From JAVBMV01 sp031552145 (GTDB lineage Bacteria > Myxococcota > Myxococcia > Myxococcales > UBA5297), in NCBI GenBank assembly GCA_031552145.1, contig JAVBMV010000007.1, positions 186,001 to 250,000 of the forward strand: 64,000 bases of DNA, in the 5' to 3' direction. This document shows, in pieces, positions 58,901 to 64,000 of the stretch. The number at the start of each line of letters is the position of its first letter. Positions within the stretch are counted from its first letter, which is position 1. Under the pieces are notes generated by a model. It searched no databases. It was not told the origin of the DNA and saw nothing but the letters and a program-made list of their open reading frames with translations. The position numbers and the translations under genes are program-made.

Positions 58901-61026
58901 TCGCCCGCGGGCGCGGCGCCTCGCTCCGGTAGCTCCACTTCCAGGTTGAAGTACCCCGAGCGTTCGCCGCCCAGCTCGTCGTTGGCGCTATCGACGACGA
59001 GGAAGTAGGTGCCGGGCGCCAGCCCGAAATAGCCACCCGTGATTGGCGCGGCTTCCTCTCCACGCACGCACTTGGTCGTTCGTGCACAAAAGAGCGTGGA
59101 GTCGATATCGTCGCAGGCAGTGCGCAGTGAGATGATTGGGCAATAGTTTGAAAGAACGCTCGGCGCAAGGCTGTAGCGGACGGTCCTGTCTCGCCCCTCG
59201 GGCACGACGAAGGAGTAGACCAAGTCGCGCCCGTTAGCCGAGGCGCAGGGCGAGGAGAAGGCGTCGGTTGCCCCCGCGGTAGTGCCGCTCTTGAAGGCCG
59301 TGGGGGTGAGGCTGGTAGGAGGCGAGGTGAGGAACTCCAGCGGGGCCATCGAGCTATTGCAGATGTCGTTGTAGATGGGCGCGCCGAAGGAGACCTCGAG
59401 CGCGAAGTCGCCGCCACCGAGGGTGCCGCCCACACGAAGCATGATCGCTTCACCGGCCGAGAGAAGCGGAACGAAGAGTTCCGCCGCGATGGGCTGGTTG
59501 GGAGTTCGTCCCTCGATGTAGCCCGCCTTAGGGCCCACATCGCAGAGCCGCTCCTCGCCTGCCTCGTTCAATAATGCAAGTCCGGGAAACCATGGGTTGG
59601 CCCAGTAGAAGTCGGAATAGTTCCTTGGCGCCTTGGGGATGAGAGAGGCATGTATGCTGACGTCGGCTTCGAGCGAGAAGGGGAAGAAGACGTCGCTGCT
59701 GGTGAGCGCGCAAGCGCCAGGATTGGATCGCGGTTCGACACTGGCAAGCGCCGTGGAGCCTTCGATGTTGAGCAGCGACTCGCCCGCTACTACCGTGGGC
59801 TGCAGCTCATAGGTCTGCTCGAGGGAATCGTTCTCGGGAGAGGGCTGTTCCTCGGCGGTGATTGTAACCCGCATCTTTCCGGTGCCGAAGCCGCTTGCGG
59901 GGTGGCCCTGCCCAATCCAGAGGTAGACGGTGCCGGGGCCGACGCCGGCGGCGCGCAGCTTGATCGGGTTGCTGTTGGTGAAGGCAGAACAGGCGAGCTC
60001 CAGATCGTGCGTCAGCGAGTGGTCGAGACACTCGGAGGTGAGATGCAGGTAGGGGATGACGCCGCTCTCGGGGAAGCCCTCTACTACGAGCCGGCTCGGC
60101 CGCTCCAGCGCGATGGCGTAGACGACGTCATTGTTGTAGCTCTGCAGGCAGGAACCCTGTCTGTTCTTGGTCGCGCCCCGCGTGTCGACCTCGAACTCCA
60201 CATATCCCTCGATCAACGTGAGTGGCTCGGCCTCGCCGCAACCGTCGTTGCCGGGAGCCGCGGTCGTGGGTTGGCAGGCGTGGTTGACGCACCGGCTCGT
60301 GCCCTCACAGGAGGTGCCGAGCAGCGCGGCGCAATCGACCTTTCGCGGCGCTCCGCAGTTGTCGAGCCCCTGGTATGGATAGGTGCCGCACTCCTTGCCA
60401 TTGCGTTGGCAGAAGAGCGTGTCCGACTCGGGCGGGCAGACACAGGTGTTGTCGATGCAGTCGTTATTCGGAGCGGTGCAAGTGTCGGGACAGGCGACGT
60501 CGCGTTCGGTGCCGCAGGCGTCGGTCGTCAGAAGCCGGCCACACGCGACACTGAAGGCCGTGCAGAGCGCCGAGTCGGCAGGTGGCTTGCAGCAGGATCC
60601 CTTGCCCGCTCCCGCGGTGCAGAGCTCCGCGCTGTCGCAGGTGTTGGGGCAGTCGTAGGTGCGTTGGTCGCCGCACAGGTTCTGCCCGCTGTATTTGCCG
60701 CAGATTACGCCGTGCCGTTCACAGAACTCCTCGCGCGACTCCTCTTCGCATTTGGAGACGCACTGCTGCTCCGCGTCGCACTCTTCGTTTGCGCCGCAAG
60801 GACCGCATTCCCCGTCGCAGCCATCGTCGCCGCATTCTTTCCCCGCACAGTCGGGGATGCATTCGGGGCCCGTGTCCGCGTCGGCTCCCACATCAGTGTC
60901 GCCCTTGAGGCCCACATCGCCCGTGTCGGAAGGGGGGAAGGGGTCGCTGGGGCTTGCGGGGCCGCAGCTGCTGGCGCCGAGCGCGCAGGTCAGGAGTGCT
61001 GCTATCGAGATAAGGGTCGTACGCAT
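52957..61026 (-). CDS. Giant surface lipoprotein C with about 17 PPC-like beta repeats
   Basis: A 2689-aa protein. AAGGAGAAGCG directly before the ATG at 61026 decides the start; the signal MRTTLISIAALLTCALGASSC ends in a slightly atypical lipobox (Cys21). An Asp/Gly/Pro linker, then a Cys-rich region (about 52-255) with CAGKECGDDGCDGECGPC, a motif typical of myxobacterial-type secreted proteins, follow. About 17 repeat units come next with the same signature as giants A and B (NDxC, DLVYxF, LYLRxxC, xGxYFLxVDSxxxxxGxFxLxV); the last ends TYFIIVDADSSKGQFELYVTTP. Unlike A and B it has no sigma/FecR trio next to it; it faces the repeat-flanked ATPase and diverges from the EGF/Lcl lipoprotein gene. 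Confidence 0.85.
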   Translation of the reverse strand: MRTTLISIAALLTCALGASSCGPASPSDPFPPSDTGDVGLKGDTDVGADADTGPECIPDCAGKECGDDGCDGECGPCGANEECDAEQQCVSKCEEESREEFCERHGVICGKYSGQNLCGDQRTYDCPNTCDSAELCTAGAGKGSCCKPPADSALCTAFSVACGRLLTTDACGTERDVACPDTCTAPNNDCIDNTCVCPPESDTLFCQRNGKECGTYPYQGLDNCGAPRKVDCAALLGTSCEGTSRCVNHACQPTTAAPGNDGCGEAEPLTLIEGYVEFEVDTRGATKNRQGSCLQSYNNDVVYAIALERPSRLVVEGFPESGVIPYLHLTSECLDHSLTHDLELACSAFTNSNPIKLRAAGVGPGTVYLWIGQGHPASGFGTGKMRVTITAEEQPSPENDSLEQTYELQPTVVAGESLLNIEGSTALASVEPRSNPGACALTSSDVFFPFSLEADVSIHASLIPKAPRNYSDFYWANPWFPGLALLNEAGEERLCDVGPKAGYIEGRTPNQPIAAELFVPLLSAGEAIMLRVGGTLGGGDFALEVSFGAPIYNDICNSSMAPLEFLTSPPTSLTPTAFKSGTTAGATDAFSSPCASANGRDLVYSFVVPEGRDRTVRYSLAPSVLSNYCPIISLRTACDDIDSTLFCARTTKCVRGEEAAPITGGYFGLAPGTYFLVVDSANDELGGERSGYFNLEVELPERGAAPAGDSCGPTTSIALTFDPEGLASESGTNVDARNDLSPSCLPNSGGEVSFHFSVNEPSSFVARVDAAEPSSGYRPALYLVPECAPGTGATACAPNTARRAYTILHAPELAAGSSWYLVVDGADRSEGAFMLQAALLPRADNGTCSTVREVTFSPTELIYTAISDTSFGSASLGSASCGAGSSGRELLWKLNLPNDATYNLKATVTPRPGSALIPTLSLRRNCEEQGSELTCASLDGGKAEASAARRAPGSSWILVVDSAAGSEGLFDLEIALELSGIDWNDLCEDAADLALGDNAIASTANATHDSVAGCRADSTGAELVYLVDLGSAVKTLTITLTPQEAKYVPILYVRSGCGALAEERACRVGGVSSPLVLTLPNVTGKNYLFVDSLEEKEGKFELKVEGVDAGIAPANDTCSTPQSLSLAAPSFRAQVLNATTANARADYRGTCGKVDAPLDGPDLVYKIAVGEPGRLTIRAHTNDVAYSPALYLRSDGQCASLDTHAELACSAESATPGMVTLDAFMAGGNYFLIVDGSSNSAGSFSLDLSLTPLASRLPDSCAAAEPISLPIAPGLLTIPGDTTFAANTLASLKLAKGNGGNLIYRFEVQGSPKHLTATAAFSSFDGEALLYLRKGTCEDALPEEELMASASERGGPVTLQGNLTPAIYYLIVDSVSPLRGAFELRIESDEAPPPQTNATCASATQVLREGAAGTPSIIGSQHLTGSTFGLVGTQSSSTKPTPGGEAIYSVVVPAGKRYTLSTQLTNQSMKPGLALALYLRKSCDSGAAADELAFAEVAAGATKRASISSLIEGTYFIIVDGLSAEGDVYALEVALATGTNMSCAEAEATPLTLTDGKLSFFGFNDASAQNTLASLDACNTSALQRSLPGVENIYKLSIPELPMPADLLITATIDGSTSGAAIILRRTTCTTTAGELCSRVTTGAKAMLRTTLQSPGDYYLWLDSMSATVRTRFDIAVELLPVGGSCEAPIKIELHEDQATLMGDTAIEVDHGHTGCKAASGSDIVYALELDPERLALSAATIELSVQADTSTAMFPVLSLSTDISANCFSEARDPRCALPGTRALPAVLVYQVPMRGQSQYRVIVDSYTPTQSGAFTLHASVRYGAASGDLCPGIPISGLDMSGTNVLRGTLRGASANYQGSCAATNGRDIVYAFTIPAIAGARSLTATMEAMESALLPSLTLRAGSCDSATWADERGCSAPAGGRATLSLHSLAPGNYWLIAGSTTTPPDAKSALFALTLTFDAPTVGIPDLCDPGAEPIAIDSSGRRTLHLPGIELGTHQQEGSCYATKGPDLAFPVMVPANYRLTATLTPEEPPFSSSFAPTLYIRNDCTASPSGELACLNSARRGQPLTLSATRATSGLLYVIVDSEEVGAVGPFQLELSLAPAPRYAANDTCLSPFPDAGKVTFSNGSAVVSGLIDEGSNSSAAPCAVAKGPDRVYELDFATPQHLRVSAVASGFRPVLYLLKRCDEPSSSPSFGCVAPTSANTAALDIHLVPAGKWYLWIDSHAANDTGAYWLDFSLSAPDAFAYAANDDCTLPEKLEFSGTGPFTATTTGDLRFARNDSSRLSVGTSTHQYVWGADLVYSLEIKDGPKSLEASLSEIEANFVSPVLYLRAACTEGDVIGRKGVATGTGKLSHQYLPVGTYFLWVDSVSTAAFGSFRLNVTLTTVAETAKPMNYTCDNLGALDWIAPTPPSTTSTVTLTRNITQATSESFAGGHCLASMAMAEDLYKLELTGTTTLTLKKSSGTAYAYIRTACTDTSRDAEVYCNPNLPTTATSLTLPPGTYFLFIEGGISATAAMAYGVELTKTPAADGSVPPNQTCGDAIALELNRPVMGSTSDAHSTFSKTRSGFQTAPDSLINGCAAYNAGYTATSNGNGPDLVYSYTPKTSALFTVVIDNSRVSTYWAGFVSVNSSCNDANSCVGATLTSNTSAKSVTISPAIPNHTYFIIVDADSSKGQFELYVTTP

Positions 61027-61286
61027 CGCTTCTCCTTGCGAGAGAACACATTTGCCCACCGTGTCGCACACTTGTGGCTATCACAGGCGCAGGAAGGAGA
61101 GAAGCGTGGGGGAACGGTGCCGAGAAGAGATGCCAAATCATTGCCCGCGGCGGCGCCAAGCTCCAATTCGCGGATTGAGCGTTGAGGCGGAAGCCATATT
61201 CCAATGACGATTGCCCTGTCTGCGAAAATCCCCTAACATCCCTCGTTTCACATGCTGTGAGGATGCTGGATAGAGCGGGAGTGAAC
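61027..61286. other. Divergent intergenic region (260 bp)
   Basis: This region separates the starts of giant gene C (minus) and the EGF/Lcl lipoprotein gene (plus). The ribosome binding site of giant C is at about 61031-61036 on the minus strand. A putative plus-strand promoter is annotated separately. I see no convincing minus-strand promoter and no RNA gene. Confidence 0.4.
61211..61239 (+). promoter_or_regulatory. Putative sigma-70 promoter of the EGF/Lcl lipoprotein gene
   Basis: TTGCCC (61211-61216) and TAACAT (61234-61239) are separated by 17 bp, the ideal spacing, each matching four of six consensus positions. The ATG is 47 bp downstream. The site lies in an A/T-richer patch of the divergent gap. 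Confidence 0.4.
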
Positions 61287-62972
61287 ATGTCAAAGAGCAT
61301 CTCTCCATTCGCTGCCGGGCTTGGCCTGGCGATATTGGTCGGGCTTTCGGGCTGCTCCGACGGCGGAGATTCCTCATCCAAGAAGGTCTGTGCGTCGCCC
61401 AAGGTGATCGCGGCCGATGGGAAATGCGTGGCCGATGCCTGCGCCAGCAAGGGTGCCAACTGCCAGGAATGCCAGGTGCGGTCCGAGGGAAGCTACGTCT
61501 GCGGCAGTTGCCTGGATGGGTTCTCGGGCGCGCACTGCTTGGAGTGTGCCGCTGGCAAGGTGGTGGCGGCCGATGGCAAGTGCGTCGCCGACGCCTGCGC
61601 CAGCAAGGGCGCCAACTGCCGGGAATGCCAGGTGCAGTCCGAGGGCAGCTACGCCTGCGGCAGTTGCCTGGATGGGTTCTCGGGCGCGCACTGCCTGGAG
61701 TGTGCCACTGGCAAGGTGGTGGCGGTCGATGGCAAGTGCGTCGCCGACGCCTGCGCCAGCGCCCTGCATTGTGAGGGCTGCGAGGTGCTCTCTGCGGAAG
61801 CCTTTGGCTGCACCTCCTGCACGGACGGTTGGGAGGGAAGTGCGTGTATGAGCTGCCCCTCGCCCAAGGCGGAGCAGCCCAATGGCGACTGCGCACAAAC
61901 GCACATTGTTTCCCCTCAAATGACGGGAAATGGCGCGCCCGGGTCGAGTATCGCCTGTGTGCCGAGCCCCGCCTATCACGGGGATGAGGTCATCTGCACC
62001 GTGACCCTGGCCGCCACCGCGCGCGTGGTGGCGGTGGCGTGCGATCCCGTGAACAGCGGCTGCTCGGAGTGGACGGAAGGTAACGTGGTGGTGACGTTGC
62101 AGAACATTATCGAGGACACGACCCTCAGCGTCGAGATCGTCAGGCCGCTCACTCAGGCAGAGAAGGAGGGGGTGCGGTGGTCTTTTCCCCTTCCCCCGAA
62201 CTCGGAGCGCTTCGAGCTGCGCGATTCGGACACGACCGTATATGACAAACGGACGGGTCTGAAATGGCAGCGCGAAGCGGCGGCCAACGCGATGGACCAG
62301 GCGAGCGCCGCCGCGCACTGCGAATCAAATGAACAATCGCTGCCTGGCGAGGGGTGGCGGCTGCCAATGTTGGCCGAGCTGGAGTCGATTATAGATGATT
62401 CGGTACACAACCCGGGCATCGACACGACCTTCTTCATCGCGACAGCCAACCCCTATTGGAGTTCTTCTTCCCACGCGAGCGTGAGCGGTAGGGCATGGAT
62501 GGTCCATTTCTACAGCGGCAGCACGCACCATGAGCCCGCTACGGAGGAATACCGAGTGCGCTGTGTGCAAGCGACGTCGGCGGAAGAGGTCGCGATGGCG
62601 CCGTTCACCGCCTCTTCAGACGGGACGGTCTCGGACCCCGAGACAGGCTTGATCTGGCAGGGTGGCGAGAATGGTGATCTGATGATCTGGGAGGACGCAG
62701 TGGCGTTTTGCGCCGGCACGGCGCACGCGCTCCCTGGTGCGGGCTGGCGTCTGCCGACCCGGGCGGAGCTGCTCTCGCTCAGGGACATCACCCTATCCAA
62801 CCCGGCGATGCGCACCGACGTGTTTGGCGGCGCCAAGGGCGAAGATTACTGGAGCTCCTCGCCGGGGGCCGCCAACCCCGCACAGGCTTGGTATGTCAAC
62901 TTCAACAGCTCCGACACGAGCGTCAGCCCCAAGACGATGGAGTATCGGGTCCGCTGCGTGCGCCAGGAGTAA
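61287..62972 (+). CDS. Lipoprotein with EGF-like Cys repeats and two Lcl/DUF1566 domains
   Basis: A 561-aa protein. GGGAG at 61277-61281 supports the ATG at 61287; signal ends VGLSGC (lipid Cys23). Residues about 32-205 are EGF/laminin-like Cys repeats of 52 residues (GKCVADACASKGANCxECQV and GSCLDGFSGAHCLEC), two nearly identical and a third diverged. A Cys-containing beta segment follows (GNGAPGSSIACVPSPAYHGDE). The C-terminus has two Lcl/DUF1566 domains: DKRTGLKWQ...GWRLPMLAELESI...YWSSSSHA...YRVRCV, and DPETGLIWQ...GWRLPTRAELLSL...YWSSSPGA...YRVRCV. Lcl domains occur in adhesins that bind glycans, so an adhesive surface role is plausible. Confidence 0.85.
   Translation: MSKSISPFAAGLGLAILVGLSGCSDGGDSSSKKVCASPKVIAADGKCVADACASKGANCQECQVRSEGSYVCGSCLDGFSGAHCLECAAGKVVAADGKCVADACASKGANCRECQVQSEGSYACGSCLDGFSGAHCLECATGKVVAVDGKCVADACASALHCEGCEVLSAEAFGCTSCTDGWEGSACMSCPSPKAEQPNGDCAQTHIVSPQMTGNGAPGSSIACVPSPAYHGDEVICTVTLAATARVVAVACDPVNSGCSEWTEGNVVVTLQNIIEDTTLSVEIVRPLTQAEKEGVRWSFPLPPNSERFELRDSDTTVYDKRTGLKWQREAAANAMDQASAAAHCESNEQSLPGEGWRLPMLAELESIIDDSVHNPGIDTTFFIATANPYWSSSSHASVSGRAWMVHFYSGSTHHEPATEEYRVRCVQATSAEEVAMAPFTASSDGTVSDPETGLIWQGGENGDLMIWEDAVAFCAGTAHALPGAGWRLPTRAELLSLRDITLSNPAMRTDVFGGAKGEDYWSSSPGAANPAQAWYVNFNSSDTSVSPKTMEYRVRCVRQE
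61415..61743. repeat. 156-bp tandem repeat inside the EGF/Lcl lipoprotein gene
   Basis: The CGATGG anchor occurs at 61415, 61571 and 61727, exactly 156 bp (52 codons) apart, and flanking sequence is nearly identical over about two units. The DNA-level identity points to recent duplication. Confidence 0.8.
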
Positions 62973-62991
62973 CCGATCCGCCGAGGTGCAT

Positions 62992-63141
62992 GTAGGGCGC
63001 TGCTTGCTGCGCCCTTGGTCGTTGTGTCGCCATGTTTCGGACATCGACGTGCATGTAGGGGCGACCGGCGGTCGCCCCCAACGGTGCCCGAGACGCGCCT
63101 GATCTTTTGACGTGCGAGGGCGCGGCAAGCAGCGCCCCTAC
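62992..63141. repeat. Dispersed palindromic repeat, copy R3, MITE-like
   Basis: The outer arms are inverted copies of each other: GTAGGGCGCTGCTTGCTGCG... (62992-63014) and the sequence at 63118-63141 (ending AGCAGCGCCCCTAC). Inside, GTGCATGTAGGG recurs (62986-62997 and 63049-63060), and a 9-bp hairpin GGGGCGACC/GGTCGCCCC lies at 63058-63078, the same stem as in R1 and R2. The element fills most of the gap between the convergent lipoprotein and phosphofructokinase genes. Confidence 0.75.
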
Positions 63142-63197
63142 GACCGTCATTGCATCGACCTGCGGGCGGCGGTGCCTCTCTGGAACAGAGAGCCCCT

Positions 63198-64000
63198 TTA
63201 GCGCTGCACTTGGCCGATCTCCCAGAGCATCTTCTGGAACCACTCCTGCTTCACGTCGAAGTGCTTGCCGCCCTTCACGCGCTCGAACTCGATCGCTCGC
63301 AGGAGGCCTCCACGCTCTTCGTCGTGTCCCACCAGCCCCGCCTCGCCGCGCAGAGCGCAGTCGACGGCGTAGTCGGTGCAGCTCTTGATGAGGCGCAGGT
63401 CGTCGGCGTTGGGGGCGGCGCTACGGCAGAAATAGCCACCCTTCTGCACCAGCGTCTTCTCGGCCTTCACCGCCTTGGCGAAGGAGTCGCCGAACCACTT
63501 GCCGGGGTTGACGAAGTCGAGCTTCACATGGCCAAAGGCGTCGCGCTCTACCTTCTGGCCCACCGCTTCCAGCTTCGCGACGATGCCGTCGATGCCCGCA
63601 CCCTCGGCCAGGAAGATGTTGACGCAGTCCTTCTCGTCCAGCCGCTTCGTGAGACGCTTCGCCTCGGCGTCGAAGTCGATCTCCAGCTCGGGGAGGTAGA
63701 CGGCGTCGATGTCGAGGTGCTCGCGCCTGAAGTTGAAGCCGGGCACGAACTCCATCCGGTCGACCATCTTGCGCCACTCATAGGCCGAGGCGGCGGTGAG
63801 CCAGCCGCAGTGGCGCCCCATCACCTCGTGGATGATGAGCATGCGCGGGTTACAGCTCTGCTCGTTGACGACGTGGCTGAAGAAGCGCGCCGTCTCCTCC
63901 GCCGCGGTCCAAGCGCCCAGGCTCTGCTTGATGGGGATGATGTCGTTGTCGATCGTCTTGGGCAGACCGACCACGGTGAGGCCATAGCCCCCCTTCTTCA
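63198..64000 (-). CDS. pfp: Phosphofructokinase, probably pyrophosphate-dependent, C-terminal part
   Basis: The window ends inside the gene; about 267 C-terminal residues are visible and the N-terminus lies beyond base 64000. It phosphorylates fructose-6-phosphate in glycolysis. Seen: GLPKTIDNDI (catalytic Asp loop), SLGAWTAAEETARFF, IHEVMGRHCGWLTAASA (substrate-binding MGRxxG), LPELEIDF, FLAEGAGIDGIV, and a C-terminal domain with GGYFCRSAAPNADD. The pattern fits the long PPi-dependent class rather than the short ATP-PFK, but the residues that separate PPi from ATP use are outside the window. Confidence 0.88.
   Translation of the reverse strand, partial: KKGGYGLTVVGLPKTIDNDIIPIKQSLGAWTAAEETARFFSHVVNEQSCNPRMLIIHEVMGRHCGWLTAASAYEWRKMVDRMEFVPGFNFRREHLDIDAVYLPELEIDFDAEAKRLTKRLDEKDCVNIFLAEGAGIDGIVAKLEAVGQKVERDAFGHVKLDFVNPGKWFGDSFAKAVKAEKTLVQKGGYFCRSAAPNADDLRLIKSCTDYAVDCALRGEAGLVGHDEERGGLLRAIEFERVKGGKHFDVKQEWFQKMLWEIGQVQR

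Noticed and set aside
59650..61185. A 511-codon plus-strand frame opposite giant gene C
   Set aside because: Antisense to the Cys-rich head and first repeats of giant C, which has a ribosome binding site and signal peptide. Nothing in the translation supports a gene.

Overview
This is a high-G+C chromosomal window from a Gram-negative bacterium. I infer a Myxococcota/Bradymonadota-type lineage. The signs are many large Cys-rich lipoproteins with Asp/Pro/Gly linkers, a MopE-like metal-binding motif, a lamin-tail-like domain, Lcl/DUF1566 domains and FecR/ECF pairs. This comes from protein character only; there is no rRNA gene to confirm it. I saw no tRNA, rRNA or CRISPR array.

Layout. 1-947: end of dapB (lysine/peptidoglycan precursor synthesis) and folK (folate). 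975-11371: surface module A. Three genes on the minus strand (exported protein, ECF sigma factor, FecR/TPR protein) diverge from a 2487-aa repeat lipoprotein. 11437-17637: six tightly spaced minus-strand genes (lipoprotein, mtnA, rsmB, rpe, kdsD, class II aldolase) centred on phosphosugar chemistry. 17880-20861: Cys-repeat lipoprotein with a strong terminator. 20962-24613: dnaX (frame broken near its C-terminal third), ybaB, recR, suhB-like. 24600-26283: glycosyltransferase and polysaccharide deacetylase. 26517-31763: HEAT lipoprotein, an XRE repressor divergent from a CheY-like regulator, dapD, tmk, and a GNAT fusion. 31870-38320: beta-propeller lipoprotein, M48 protease with TerB-like tail, and a membrane Fe-S oxidoreductase. 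38523-49537: surface module B, with all four genes co-directional. 49632-62972: M2-like peptidase lipoprotein, a DUF4143 ATPase bracketed by 60-bp direct repeats, a third giant lipoprotein, and an EGF/Lcl lipoprotein. 63198-64000: 5'-truncated phosphofructokinase.

Most unusual content: three paralogous giant lipoproteins (about 2490, 2635 and 2690 aa), each an Asp-rich linker, a Cys-rich region and 16-17 tandem PPC-like beta units of about 140 residues. Two of them sit beside a conserved trio of exported protein, ECF sigma factor and FecR-TPR protein. The trio keeps its gene order and its ATGA translational coupling in both modules, while the orientation of the giant gene has flipped. I read this as a duplicated, dedicated surface-sensing or surface-display system. 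Its function cannot be told from sequence. Other points of interest are the repeat-flanked ATPase with a 22-bp tandem array ending at its start codon, twin palindromic operators for the XRE repressor, a dispersed palindromic repeat family at gene ends, and the dnaX frame break.
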